A stretch of 33,459 nucleotides of DNA from JAICNR01 sp035687725. GTDB taxonomy: Bacteria; Gemmatimonadota; Gemmatimonadetes; JACCXV01; JAHWKZ01. A program made the translations under genes and the position numbers. Of this stretch, positions 14,991 through 22,558 are shown piece after piece (the stretch's first letter is position 1; each line of letters opens with the position of its first letter). The DNA is taken from contig DASRVB010000037.1 in assembly GCA_035687725.1 (NCBI GenBank), forward strand, positions 1-33,459, in the 5' to 3' direction. A model generated the notes under the pieces. The model ran no database searches, had not been told where the DNA came from, and saw only the letters and a list, made by a program, of their open reading frames with translations.

Positions 14991-16859
14991 ATGACGACGC
15001 CCGACCGCATCCGAAACCTGGCGATCATCGCCCACATCGACCACGGGAAGACCACGCTCATCGACGCGGTCTTCAAGGCGGCGCACGTCTTTCGCGACGG
15101 CGCCGAGGTGGCCGAGCGGGTCATGGACTCGGGCGATCTCGAGCGGGAGCGGGGGATCACGATCCGCTCCAAGCACTGCACGGTCGAGTGGGAGGGGCAC
15201 CGGATCAACATCGTCGACACGCCCGGCCACGCGGACTTCAGCGGGGAGGTCGAGCGCGTGCTGTCGATGGTCGACGGCGCGCTGCTCCTGGTCGACGCCA
15301 ATGAGGGCCCGATGCCGCAGACCCGCTACGTGCTCATGCGGGCGCTGAAGCGGGGGCTCAAGCCGATCGTCCTCCTCAACAAGGTCGACCGGCCGAACGC
15401 CGATCCCGAGAAAGCGCTGCACGACACCTTCGACCTGTTCCTGGAACTGGGCGCCAGCGACGAGCAGGCCGACTTCCCGGTGCTCTACGGGTCCGGGCTC
15501 GCGGGTTGGTTCGTCCGCGATCTGGAGAAGGACCCGCATGAGGGGATGGCGCCGCTCTTCGAGACGATCGTCGAGCGTGTGCCTGCTCCGGACGCCGTGG
15601 TTGTCGCTCCGTTCCGGATGCAGGTCTCGACCCTGGCGTGGAGCGACTATCTGGGACGAATCGGATGCGGACGGGTTCTTCAGGGAGTGCATCGGCGGGG
15701 CGAGCAGCTGGTCCGCCGGACGTCCCGCTGGATCGACCGGGAGACCGGTGATTGGGAGATCACCGGTCGCGATCCCGCGACGTCGAGTCGCCTGTGGGTG
15801 ACGCGCGGAATCGAGCGGGAGGAGGTCGAGGAGGTCTCGGCGGGCGACATCGTCTGGATCGCGGGCTTCGAGGAGCTGGGCGTGGGCGACACGATCGCCG
15901 CGCCCGACGCACCGGACGAGGTGCTGCCGCCGCTCGAGATCGAGGAGCCAACCGTGTCGATGCTCTTCCTCGTCAACAGCGGCCCGTTCGCGGGCGGCGA
16001 GGGGAAGGCGGCCACGCTCCGCCAGATCCGCGACCGGCTGGCGCGCGAGGAGCGGGTCAACGTGGCGCTTCGGGTGGAGGACGTCGGGCGCTCGGACGGC
16101 GTCAAGGTGTCGGGGCGCGGGGAGCTCCACCTGGCGATCCTGATCGAGGAGATGCGCCGCGAGGGGATGGAGCTCTGCGTCTCGCGTCCTGAGGTGATCC
16201 TCCACGAGGGGAAGGACGGATCGGTCGAGGAACCGCTCGAACAGCTCGTGATCCACGTGCCCGAGGAGCAGCAGGGCGCGGTATTCGAGAAGCTCGCCCG
16301 GCGGAAGGCCGAGCTCACGGCTGTCCACAATGCGGGTACGGGCCTCGTGCGTCTCGAGTACCTGATTCCGACCCGCGGATTGATCGGCTACCGGAGCGAG
16401 TTCCTGACCGATACGCGAGGTCTCGGGATCATGACATCGCGGGTCGTGGGATACGGTCCATGGCGCGGCGAAGTCGAGCACCGCGAGCGGGGCGCGATGG
16501 TGAGCCTCGACACGGGGCCCGCGACGTCGTACGCGCTCGAGAACCTGCAGCAGCGGGGGACCCTGTTCGTGGGCCCGATGGAGCGCGTGTACTCGGGGAT
16601 GATCGTGGGGGAGAGCGCGCGGCCGGGCGACCTGCCCTGCAATCCCACTAAGCGCAAGCAGGTGACCAACCATCGATCGGCCACGCGCGAGGTCGACACC
16701 GGGCTCAAGGCAGCCCGGCGCCAGAACCTGGACGTCGCACTCGAGTGGATCGCCGAGGACGAGCTGGTCGAGGTGACGCCCCAGTCCGTGCGGGTCCGCA
16801 AAGCGGTTCTCGACGCGACAGAGCGGAAGCGGATCGAGAGACGCCTGGCCGCGCTCTAG
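14991..16859 (+). CDS. typA: GTPase TypA/BipA
   Basis: A translational GTPase of the elongation-factor family that binds ribosomes and assists 50S assembly and growth under stress. The 622-residue protein (E. coli 607) has G1 AHIDHGKTTL at residues 15-24, switch I RERGITIRS, G3 DTPGHADF and G4 NKVDRP, followed by EF-G-like domains and the TypA-specific C-terminus with TRGLIGYRSEFLTDTRG and NPTKRKQVTNHRS. ATG 14991 gives the expected N-terminus (MTTPDRIRNLAII); the open frame continues upstream through the propeller gene but is not coding there. It is preceded by its own putative promoter and by an intrinsic terminator. Confidence 0.96.
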   Translation: MTTPDRIRNLAIIAHIDHGKTTLIDAVFKAAHVFRDGAEVAERVMDSGDLERERGITIRSKHCTVEWEGHRINIVDTPGHADFSGEVERVLSMVDGALLLVDANEGPMPQTRYVLMRALKRGLKPIVLLNKVDRPNADPEKALHDTFDLFLELGASDEQADFPVLYGSGLAGWFVRDLEKDPHEGMAPLFETIVERVPAPDAVVVAPFRMQVSTLAWSDYLGRIGCGRVLQGVHRRGEQLVRRTSRWIDRETGDWEITGRDPATSSRLWVTRGIEREEVEEVSAGDIVWIAGFEELGVGDTIAAPDAPDEVLPPLEIEEPTVSMLFLVNSGPFAGGEGKAATLRQIRDRLAREERVNVALRVEDVGRSDGVKVSGRGELHLAILIEEMRREGMELCVSRPEVILHEGKDGSVEEPLEQLVIHVPEEQQGAVFEKLARRKAELTAVHNAGTGLVRLEYLIPTRGLIGYRSEFLTDTRGLGIMTSRVVGYGPWRGEVEHRERGAMVSLDTGPATSYALENLQQRGTLFVGPMERVYSGMIVGESARPGDLPCNPTKRKQVTNHRSATREVDTGLKAARRQNLDVALEWIAEDELVEVTPQSVRVRKAVLDATERKRIERRLAAL

Positions 16860-16927
16860 CGTGGAGCCGGCCGCGCCGGCGGATGTATCTTGAAGCTGCG
16901 GTCCGGCGATATCGCCTCCCGCCACGC

Positions 16928-17005
16928 GCCCCGGTAGCTCAGTTGGACTAGAGCAGCGGCCTTCTAAGCCGCGGGTCGGGGGTTCGAATCCTCCCCGGGG
17001 CGCCA
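16928..17005 (+). tRNA. tRNA-Arg (anticodon TCT)
   Basis: Acceptor GCCCCGG/CCGGGGC, anticodon stem GCGGC/GCCGC with loop CTTCTAA giving TCT, T arm with GGTTCGAATC, discriminator G and encoded CCA. A TATCTT at 16886-16891 may be its -10, without a good -35. Confidence 0.95.
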
Positions 17006-17189
17006 CCAGAATCGCAACCCACCCAAGGTTCCACCCCCCGACCGTGACGTTGACCGCCACTCCGCTCGACGGATGGGTCTTCGTCGCCTGGAGGGGGGAG
17101 GATCGCGACTGCGAGGAAGGGGTGGTGACCATGGATGACGCCGCTGAATCGCCACCTTCGCACGGGCGACGGGCTGATCGCCGCCGACG

Positions 17190-17218
17190 TTGAGGGACGC
17201 GCCCACGGGCGGTAGATT
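17190..17218 (+). promoter_or_regulatory. Promoter of tRNA-His
   Basis: TTGAGG (17190-17195) and TAGATT (17213-17218) are exactly 17 bases apart, and the start point would fall just before the tRNA at 17230. The rest of the 224-base gap from tRNA-Arg (17006-17189) holds nothing I recognise. Confidence 0.65.
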
Positions 17219-17229
17219 CTCGCCTCTCG

Positions 17230-17306
17230 GTGGGCGTAGCTCAGCTGGTTAGAGCACCAGGTTGTGGCCCTGGGGGTCGGGGGTTCGAGTCCCCTCGCTC
17301 ACCCCA
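17230..17306 (+). tRNA. tRNA-His (anticodon GTG)
   Basis: Acceptor GTGGGCG/CGCTCAC, anticodon stem CCAGG/CCTGG with loop TTGTGGC giving GTG, T arm GGGTTCGAGTCCC, encoded CCA. The base before the acceptor is G (17229), and the discriminator is C, the two identity features of tRNA-His. Confidence 0.96.
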
Positions 17307-17322
17307 TCATCTCTTTCGGAGC

Positions 17323-17348
17323 CGGCCGGCTAAGTCAGCCGGCCGCTT
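17323..17348 (+). terminator. Hairpin downstream of tRNA-His, possible terminator
   Basis: A perfect nine-base-pair stem (CGGCCGGCT 17323-17331 with AGCCGGCCG 17337-17345) with an AAGTC loop. The following bases (CTTCGCATTG) are only weakly T-rich, so termination may be incomplete. Confidence 0.5.
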
Positions 17349-17352
17349 CGCA

Positions 17353-17381
17353 TTGTCCCAGCGAACAGGCGCGGATATATT
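17353..17381 (+). promoter_or_regulatory. Promoter of tRNA-Lys
   Basis: TTGTCC (17353-17358) and TATATT (17376-17381) are 17 bases apart, about 38 bases before tRNA-Lys. Confidence 0.65.
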
Positions 17382-17418
17382 CTCTCCGCCGCATCCCGCG
17401 GATCCCACCCCGGCTCGT

Positions 17419-17494
<76 letters not shown>

Positions 17495-17734
17495 GCTGGG
17501 ATCGGCTTCGGAGCGGTTCCCCGGCCGACGAATGACCCACCGGGCGGCGGTCAAGCGACCGTCTTCCCAGTACCCGGTCGAGCATCTCGCCGTCGTCGCC
17601 GCACTCCCGGGAAACCTGGCTGGATGAGGATTCAGCCCCCGCTGTTGTGGTTGACCGTGTCACATTGCTCGCCATGGAATGTTCCTCAGGTGGAGCGTCC
17701 CGGCTGGTCCGGGCGCCGCCAACGGGAGGTGAGC

Positions 17735-18076
17735 ATGAAGGCAAATACGAAGGTTCTGTCCCTGGTCATGACGGGCATGCTGCTGGGCTGCTCGGATTCG
17801 ACCGGTCCCGACGTAGTCTGGAACACCGAGTACGCGGCACGGCTGAACATCACACCCCCCATCGACCAGGTCGATGCGATGGCCATCGCCGCCGAAGCCG
17901 TCGGCGGGACAGCGGTCAGTGTGGAGTCGGAGGAGGAAGACGGCGAGCTGATCTTCGAGGTCCAGGTGGATACACCGGGTGGACGGATGGAAGTCGAGGT
18001 CCGGGCGTCCGACGGCGGCGTAGCCGAGATCGAGCCGGCCGACGACGACGACGATGACGACGAGGACGACGACTGA
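17735..18076 (+). CDS. Small PepSY-like lipoprotein with acidic tail
   Basis: A 113-residue predicted lipoprotein: the N-terminal signal ends in the lipobox MLLGC (Cys19). The rest resembles one PepSY unit, with a helix VDAMAIAAEAVGG followed by the strands TAVSVESEEEDGELIFEVQV and RMEVEVRASDGGVAEIE, a fold often found in inhibitory or metal-related exported proteins. It ends in a run of about twelve Asp/Glu residues (DDDDDDDEDDD), which could bind divalent cations. ATG 17735 follows a near-perfect GGGAGGTGA ribosome-binding site. A TTGACC at 17651 may be a -35 without a clear -10; otherwise the 240-base gap after tRNA-Lys shows nothing. A strong terminator follows. The PepSY assignment is by pattern only. 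Confidence 0.78.
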   Translation: MKANTKVLSLVMTGMLLGCSDSTGPDVVWNTEYAARLNITPPIDQVDAMAIAAEAVGGTAVSVESEEEDGELIFEVQVDTPGGRMEVEVRASDGGVAEIEPADDDDDDDEDDD

Positions 18077-18111
18077 CATCCCGCACCATCAGATCCACCA
18101 CGTTCACAGAG

Positions 18112-18153
18112 AAGGCCCGGTGCGCGTTGGCGAATCGGGCCTTTGCTTTTTTT
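18112..18153 (+). terminator. Rho-independent terminator after the PepSY-like gene
   Basis: AAGGCCCG (18112-18119) pairs with CGGGCCTT (18136-18143), with a 16-base loop, followed by TGC and seven T's. Confidence 0.85.
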
Positions 18154-18200
18154 GCTATTCGGAGGACGAGCGGCGGCCCACCAGCCAGGACGATACGGTC

Positions 18201-18767
18201 TTAGCGTCCTCTTCTCTGTCCCCGGGTCAAGACGTCGAAGATCCGTTCCCAGACCGAGGGACGGATCGAGAGGATGTCGTCTTCGCCTTCGAGGTCGAGG
18301 AGCACGCGGTCGCGGCCGAAGATCACGCCGCGTAGGGAGCCCAGCCCGTAGCCCTCCTGAACGCACCAGGCGCGCCCGAACTCGGGATGCCCCTCACCTG
18401 TGCGACAGTACTTGGGGATGTTTTCGTTCCTGTAGTAGCTTTCGAAGCACCAGGCCATGCCGTACTCGGGGTGGCCCTCTCCATTGCGGCAGAACTTCGG
18501 TATCCCCTCGCCGCCATGGCCGGCGTAGAGTGGATCCTCGTACCGGTCTCTGCCCTCGCCGCGTCGACCTCGCGGGAAGCGGTCGATGTCGTCATCGTCG
18601 ATAATGATGATGGCATCGCCGGGACCGCGGATCACGACGTCGCCGTCTTCTCGCCCGCGTGCCTCGGGGTCTCGACGGTCCGCACGACCGTTCTGGGACC
18701 AGGCGTCCGACGGGAACCCGACCGCCAGTGCGAGAATTGTCAGGAAAGCTAGGTTGAGGCTTCGCAT
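18201..18767 (-). CDS. Secreted protein with duplicated Cys-containing IPKxCR repeat
   Basis: A 188-residue protein I do not recognise by name. A signal peptide (MRSLNLAFLTILALAVGF, cleavage probably after DAWSQ) is followed by a charged region with IIIIDDDDIDRFPRGRR, then two copies of IPK-F/Y-CR-N/T-GEGHPE-Y/F-G-M/R-AWC at about residues 89-107 and 117-135 (period 28). Each copy has two cysteines that could form a disulfide. The C-terminal 45 residues (GVIFGRDRVLLDLEGEDD, SVWERIFDVLTRG) look like a small separate unit. ATG 18767 has a strong GGAGGT ribosome-binding site eight or so bases upstream. It is convergent with the PepSY-like lipoprotein and divergent from era. Likely periplasmic or surface-located; function unknown. 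Confidence 0.8.
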   Translation of the reverse strand: MRSLNLAFLTILALAVGFPSDAWSQNGRADRRDPEARGREDGDVVIRGPGDAIIIIDDDDIDRFPRGRRGEGRDRYEDPLYAGHGGEGIPKFCRNGEGHPEYGMAWCFESYYRNENIPKYCRTGEGHPEFGRAWCVQEGYGLGSLRGVIFGRDRVLLDLEGEDDILSIRPSVWERIFDVLTRGQRRGR

Positions 18768-18863
18768 GAGGACCTCCGCGCGGATACAATGGAACGACCC
18801 CGTCTGGCATACACCCCTGGAATAGGGAGGATCCCGACTGTCGCGGATTCCACAGCCCCCGCA

Positions 18864-18869
18864 TAGATT
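18864..18869 (+). promoter_or_regulatory. Putative -10 element of era (leaderless type)
   Basis: TAGATT ends nine bases before the era ATG. There is no ribosome-binding site in the nine bases between and no clear -35. The sequence is the same as the -10 proposed for tRNA-His. Confidence 0.4.
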
Positions 18870-18878
18870 CGGACCGCG

Positions 18879-19859
18879 ATGAGCGAGGCGGGGGAGGCAC
18901 GGTCGGGGCAGGCGGTGGGAGCGGAGGTCGCGACCCGCGCGGGTTTCGTGGCGCTGGTCGGGCGGCCGAACGCGGGCAAGTCGACGCTCCTGAACGCCCT
19001 CGTCGGCGAACACCTCGCAGCGGTGAGCCGGAAGGCCCAGACGACCCGGCACCGGATCCCGGGCTTTCTAACCGACGACTCCACGCAATTCGTCTTCGTC
19101 GACACCCCCGGCTTCCTCGATCCCGCGTATGCGCTCCAGCAGAGCATGCTCGATACTGCGCTGTCCGCACTGGACGGGGTGGACGTGGTTTGCTGGCTGG
19201 TAGACCACGACCAGCCCTCTGAGCGCGAGGAGGCGCTCCTGCGGGAGTTGGCGGGGCGAAGAAGGGAAGGGAAGGGCGCGTCCGGGAGCACGGCGGGGGA
19301 TACTCTCCCGTTGTTTCTGGTCCTGACGAAGAGCGATCAGGTGCCGGCCACAAAGCTCGATGACCGCGAGCGGACGTGGCGGGAGCTGCCCGTGTGGTCA
19401 GACAGATACCGTCTCAGCGCCGTGACGGGAGCAGGACTTCCGGAGCTCCTCGCGGGCATCCGCGCGCGGCTCCCAGAGCAGCCCTTCTTCTACGACCCCG
19501 AGGACCTGACCGACCTCAATCTGCGCTTCCTCGCCGCCGAGATGGTGCGCGAGGCGTGCTACGAAGAGCTGGGCGCCGAACTTCCGTACAGCGTGCACGT
19601 CGAGGTCACGGAATGGCGCGAGCCCGCGCGCGAGGAGGACAAGACACTCATCCGGGCGACGATCTACGTAGAGCGCGAGAGCCAGAAGGGGATCGTGATC
19701 GGCAGCGGTGGCGGGAAGCTCGGAGAGATCGGACGCCGGTCGCGGGCATCTATAGAGGCCATGATCGGCGCTCCCGTCTTTCTGGAGTTGCTAGTGAAGG
19801 TTCGTCCCAAATGGTCGCGGCGAGAGCGTGACCTCCAGCACTTTGGGTACAGACGGTAG
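18879..19859 (+). CDS. era: GTPase Era
   Basis: Era is an essential GTPase that binds the 3' end of 16S rRNA and helps mature the 30S subunit. The 326-residue protein has G1 GRPNAGKST at residues 28-36, G2 region KAQTTRHRI, G3 DTPG at 75-78, G4 TKSD at 150-153 and a C-terminal KH domain (VIGSGGGKLGEIGRRSRASI). It is about 25 residues longer than E. coli Era (301), partly from an extra N-terminal 20 residues and a Gly/Arg-rich insertion near residues 126-142, between G3 and G4. ATG 18879 lacks a Shine-Dalgarno sequence but lies nine bases after TAGATT. The next gene begins 28 bases downstream. Confidence 0.95.
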   Translation: MSEAGEARSGQAVGAEVATRAGFVALVGRPNAGKSTLLNALVGEHLAAVSRKAQTTRHRIPGFLTDDSTQFVFVDTPGFLDPAYALQQSMLDTALSALDGVDVVCWLVDHDQPSEREEALLRELAGRRREGKGASGSTAGDTLPLFLVLTKSDQVPATKLDDRERTWRELPVWSDRYRLSAVTGAGLPELLAGIRARLPEQPFFYDPEDLTDLNLRFLAAEMVREACYEELGAELPYSVHVEVTEWREPAREEDKTLIRATIYVERESQKGIVIGSGGGKLGEIGRRSRASIEAMIGAPVFLELLVKVRPKWSRRERDLQHFGYRR

Positions 19860-19887
19860 TCAAACAACAGTCTTGCAAGGAGTTAAC

Positions 19888-20055
19888 ATGGCACTGGACA
19901 AGGAACTTCTAGAGATCCTGGCCTGCCCGAAGTGCAAGGGCGACCTGACCTACAAGGAGAACGAGCAGGTGCTGGAGTGCCCGGCATGCCGCCTCCGCTA
20001 TCCGATCAAGGACGACATCCCGATCATGCTGATCGACGAGGCGGAATCGTTTTGA
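19888..20055 (+). CDS. Trm112-like small zinc-binding protein
   Basis: A 55-residue protein of the Trm112/YcaR family. It has the pattern LLEILACPKCKGDL, then LECPACRLRYPI and DDIPIML, with four cysteines in two CPxC pairs that would bind one zinc. Eukaryotic Trm112 activates several methyltransferases; the bacterial role is unsettled. ATG 19888 follows AAGGAG at a perfect distance. It starts 28 bases after era, and its TGA overlaps the TTG start of rnr, so the two are translationally coupled. Confidence 0.9.
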   Translation: MALDKELLEILACPKCKGDLTYKENEQVLECPACRLRYPIKDDIPIMLIDEAESF

Positions 20056-22202
20056 GTTCCTCTCCCGAGGATCGCATACTCGAGTACCTGGGACGCTCCC
20101 AGCGTCCCCTCAAGCTCAAGGAGATCGCGCGCGGCATCGAAGTGGGGGAAGATGGATATCCCGATCTCAAGCGGACGCTCGCCCGCCTAACCGATGATGG
20201 CCGCGTCTACCGGATCAAGAGCCAGCGCTATGCGCTGCCCGAGCAGATCAACCTGGTCGTCGGGACGCTCGACGCCACGCGCCGGGGGGCGGGCTTCGTC
20301 GTCCCGGAGAAGAAGAAGGCCGGTGACGCCGACATCTTCGTCCCGCCCCACAAGCTGGGCGGCGCCGTCCACCGCGACCGCGTCGTCGCGCGCGTCGAAG
20401 GGCGGCGCGGACGAGACAACCCCGAGGGGCGCGTCATCCAGGTGCTGGAGCGTGCCCATACGCAGGTCGTCGGAACGCTTCAGCGCGGCAAGCGGTTCGG
20501 CTTCGTGGTCCCCGACAACACGCGCCTCGGCTTCGACGTCTACGTGCCCGAGGAGGACCTGAAGCAGGCCGAGGAAGGCCAGAAGGTCGTGGTGTCGATC
20601 GAGGACTGGGGCGACGGCACCAAGAGCCCCGAAGGTCGCGTGGTCGAGGTCCTCGGGGATCCCGACGCCCCGGGCGTCGACATCCTCTCCATCATCCGGA
20701 CCCACGAGCTCGATCCGGAGTTTCCGCCCGAGGTCGAGAAGAGCGCGAAGGCGATCCAGGCCGATTTCGAAGCGGAGGCGCGCAGACGGCTCGACCTGCG
20801 CGACAAGCTCGTCTTCACGATCGATCCGCATGACGCCAAGGACTTCGACGACGCGCTCTCGATCGAGCGCAAGGGCGACGACCTGTTCGAGATCGGCATC
20901 CACATCGCCGACGTGAGCCACTACGTGCAGGAGGGCGGCCCGATCGACGCGGAGGCCTTCGAGCGCGGCACCTCGGTGTATCTCGTGGATCGAGTGATCC
21001 CGATGCTACCGGAGCATCTCTCCAACGGCCTCTGCTCCCTCAAGCCCGACGAGGACCGGCTCACCTATTCGGTGATCGCGACCCTCGACGCCCAGGGCAA
21101 CCTTCGAGAGAGCAGCTTCCACGAGAGCGTGATCCGGAGCCGCTACCGGTTGACCTACCAGGAGGCGCAGGAGCTCATCGAGAGCAAGCCACCCAGGGAC
21201 GATCTCAAACCCCTGCTGTCGCCGCTCCAGTCGCTGCGCAGGCTGGCCAAGGTCCTGCGCCAGAAGCGCGCCGCCCGTGGTAGTCTCGATTTCGACCTGC
21301 CCGAGGCGCGGGTCGAGCTGGACGAGGAAGGGTTCCCGATCGATATCCAGGAGTCCGTGCGCCTCGACAGCATGCGCCTCATCGAGGAGTTCATGCTGCT
21401 CGCCAACGAGATCGTCGCGCGGCATGCCACGAAGCTCAAGGTTCCCTTCATCTACCGCGTCCACGACCGACCCGCGCCCGAGAAGATCGACCAGATCCGG
21501 GATTTCGTCGCCGCGCTGGGCTATCAGCTCCCGCGGCCGAAGAAGGGGAAGATCGACCCGCGAGTGTTCGCCGAGATCATCGACCAGGCGCGCGGCAAGC
21601 GCGAGGAGGAGCTAATCAACACGGTCATCCTCCGGTCCATGAAGCAGGCCCGGTATCAGGTCGACAACCTTGGGCACTTCGGGCTCGCTGCCAGCGATTA
21701 CACGCATTTCACGTCACCGATCCGCCGCTACCCGGACCTGGAGGTACACCGGACCCTCAAGCGCATCCAGGCGGGGGAGCGCTGGAAGGACGATCGGGAG
21801 GTGCAGCTCGCCAGGCTGGAGCGGATCGCGGATCACTCATCCGTCGAGGAGCGCAACGCCGTCGACGCCGAGCGGGATTCGATCGATCTGAAGAAGGTGG
21901 AGTTCATGGAGCGCCATCTCGGCGACGAGTTCGACGGGACGATCAGCGGCGTGACGTCATTCGGCATGTTCGTGCGGCTGGAGCGCTACTTCGTGGAGGG
22001 ACTCATCCACATGCACGACCTGTCCGACGACTACTACGAATTCCATGAAGACAAGTACGCGCTCATCGGGCGGAACACCGGGCGCCGCTTCCGTCTGGCG
22101 GATCCGGTACGCGTGCGGGTCGAGTCGGTCGACAAGGAGCGACGCCAGATCGACTTCGTCCTGATCGAGAAGGAGGCACAACGGAAACAGGCGCGCGCGT
22201 AG
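20052..22202 (+). CDS. rnr: Ribonuclease R
   Basis: RNase R is a processive 3'-5' exoribonuclease that digests structured RNA, working in RNA quality control and, with SmpB and tmRNA, on trapped mRNAs. The 716-residue protein has an N-terminal winged helix (about 1-60), two cold-shock/OB domains, the RNB catalytic domain with TIDPHDAKDFDDALSIE (metal-binding aspartates) and TSPIRRYPDLEVHR, and a C-terminal S1 domain (FDGTISGVTSFGMFVRLERY). It is shorter than the E. coli enzyme (813), lacking most of the basic tail. The start is TTG 20052, overlapping the Trm112-like stop as TTGA; no other start fits the N-terminus. Confidence 0.94.
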   Translation: MSSSPEDRILEYLGRSQRPLKLKEIARGIEVGEDGYPDLKRTLARLTDDGRVYRIKSQRYALPEQINLVVGTLDATRRGAGFVVPEKKKAGDADIFVPPHKLGGAVHRDRVVARVEGRRGRDNPEGRVIQVLERAHTQVVGTLQRGKRFGFVVPDNTRLGFDVYVPEEDLKQAEEGQKVVVSIEDWGDGTKSPEGRVVEVLGDPDAPGVDILSIIRTHELDPEFPPEVEKSAKAIQADFEAEARRRLDLRDKLVFTIDPHDAKDFDDALSIERKGDDLFEIGIHIADVSHYVQEGGPIDAEAFERGTSVYLVDRVIPMLPEHLSNGLCSLKPDEDRLTYSVIATLDAQGNLRESSFHESVIRSRYRLTYQEAQELIESKPPRDDLKPLLSPLQSLRRLAKVLRQKRAARGSLDFDLPEARVELDEEGFPIDIQESVRLDSMRLIEEFMLLANEIVARHATKLKVPFIYRVHDRPAPEKIDQIRDFVAALGYQLPRPKKGKIDPRVFAEIIDQARGKREEELINTVILRSMKQARYQVDNLGHFGLAASDYTHFTSPIRRYPDLEVHRTLKRIQAGERWKDDREVQLARLERIADHSSVEERNAVDAERDSIDLKKVEFMERHLGDEFDGTISGVTSFGMFVRLERYFVEGLIHMHDLSDDYYEFHEDKYALIGRNTGRRFRLADPVRVRVESVDKERRQIDFVLIEKEAQRKQARA

Positions 22203-22227
22203 TGGCACACACACGTAAGCTGCCTGC

Positions 22228-22256
22228 TTGACTTCGCACGCGCGTCATGGTATGAG
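22228..22256 (+). promoter_or_regulatory. Promoter of the small Gly-rich membrane protein
   Basis: TTGACT (22228-22233) and TATGAG (22251-22256) are 17 bases apart, about 35 bases before the ATG. This is among the best sigma-70-type promoters in the window. Confidence 0.65.
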
Positions 22257-22291
22257 AAGGCGAACGTACGGACCTCACAAGGAGGGGAATC

Positions 22292-22495
22292 ATGGCGAAC
22301 GGTCAAGGCGGTGGCGGGGGTGGGAACGGCGGTGTGTACGCGATCCTGATCATCATCGTGATTCTCATCCTCGCTGCGGTGCTCTACATGAGCGGCGCAT
22401 TCGGCGGAGGCGAGGACGCGACGGACATCAACGCCGACGTGAACATCGAGAATCCGGTGGGTGACGGAGGCGGCGGGGGCGGCGGAAACGAGTAG
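22292..22495 (+). CDS. Small Gly-rich single-pass membrane protein
   Basis: A 67-residue protein with a Gly/Asn-rich N-terminus (NGQGGGGGGNGG), one very hydrophobic helix of about 18 residues (VYAILIIIVILILAAVLY), a short acidic region with DATDINADVNIENP and a Gly-rich end. It has a strong AAGGAGG ribosome-binding site, its own promoter and a terminator, so it is a separately transcribed gene rather than a chance frame. No family is recognised. Its function is unknown; a surface or envelope anchor is possible. Confidence 0.8.
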   Translation: MANGQGGGGGGNGGVYAILIIIVILILAAVLYMSGAFGGGEDATDINADVNIENPVGDGGGGGGGNE

Positions 22496-22520
22496 CGGGG
22501 CCGGAAGGTCGAACGAAATG

Positions 22521-22556
22521 AGCGGCGGGGGGATGAAGATCCTCCCGCCGCTTCTG
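22521..22556. terminator. Terminator hairpin between the small membrane protein and purF
   Basis: AGCGGCGGG (22521-22529) pairs with CCCGCCGCT (22544-22552), followed by TCTG on the plus strand; on the minus strand it is followed by CATTTCGTTC. It probably serves both convergent genes, as neither has another terminator. Confidence 0.6.
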
Positions 22557-22558
22557 CT

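Noticed and set aside
14916..17132. Minus-strand frame of 738 codons antisense to typA
   Set aside because: Follows the codon periodicity of typA on the other strand, no motifs, and crosses tRNA-Arg.
16948..17206. Minus-strand frames with GRIRTPDPRLRRP and GEDSNPRPAA
   Set aside because: Antisense of tRNA-Arg again; a known annotation artefact.
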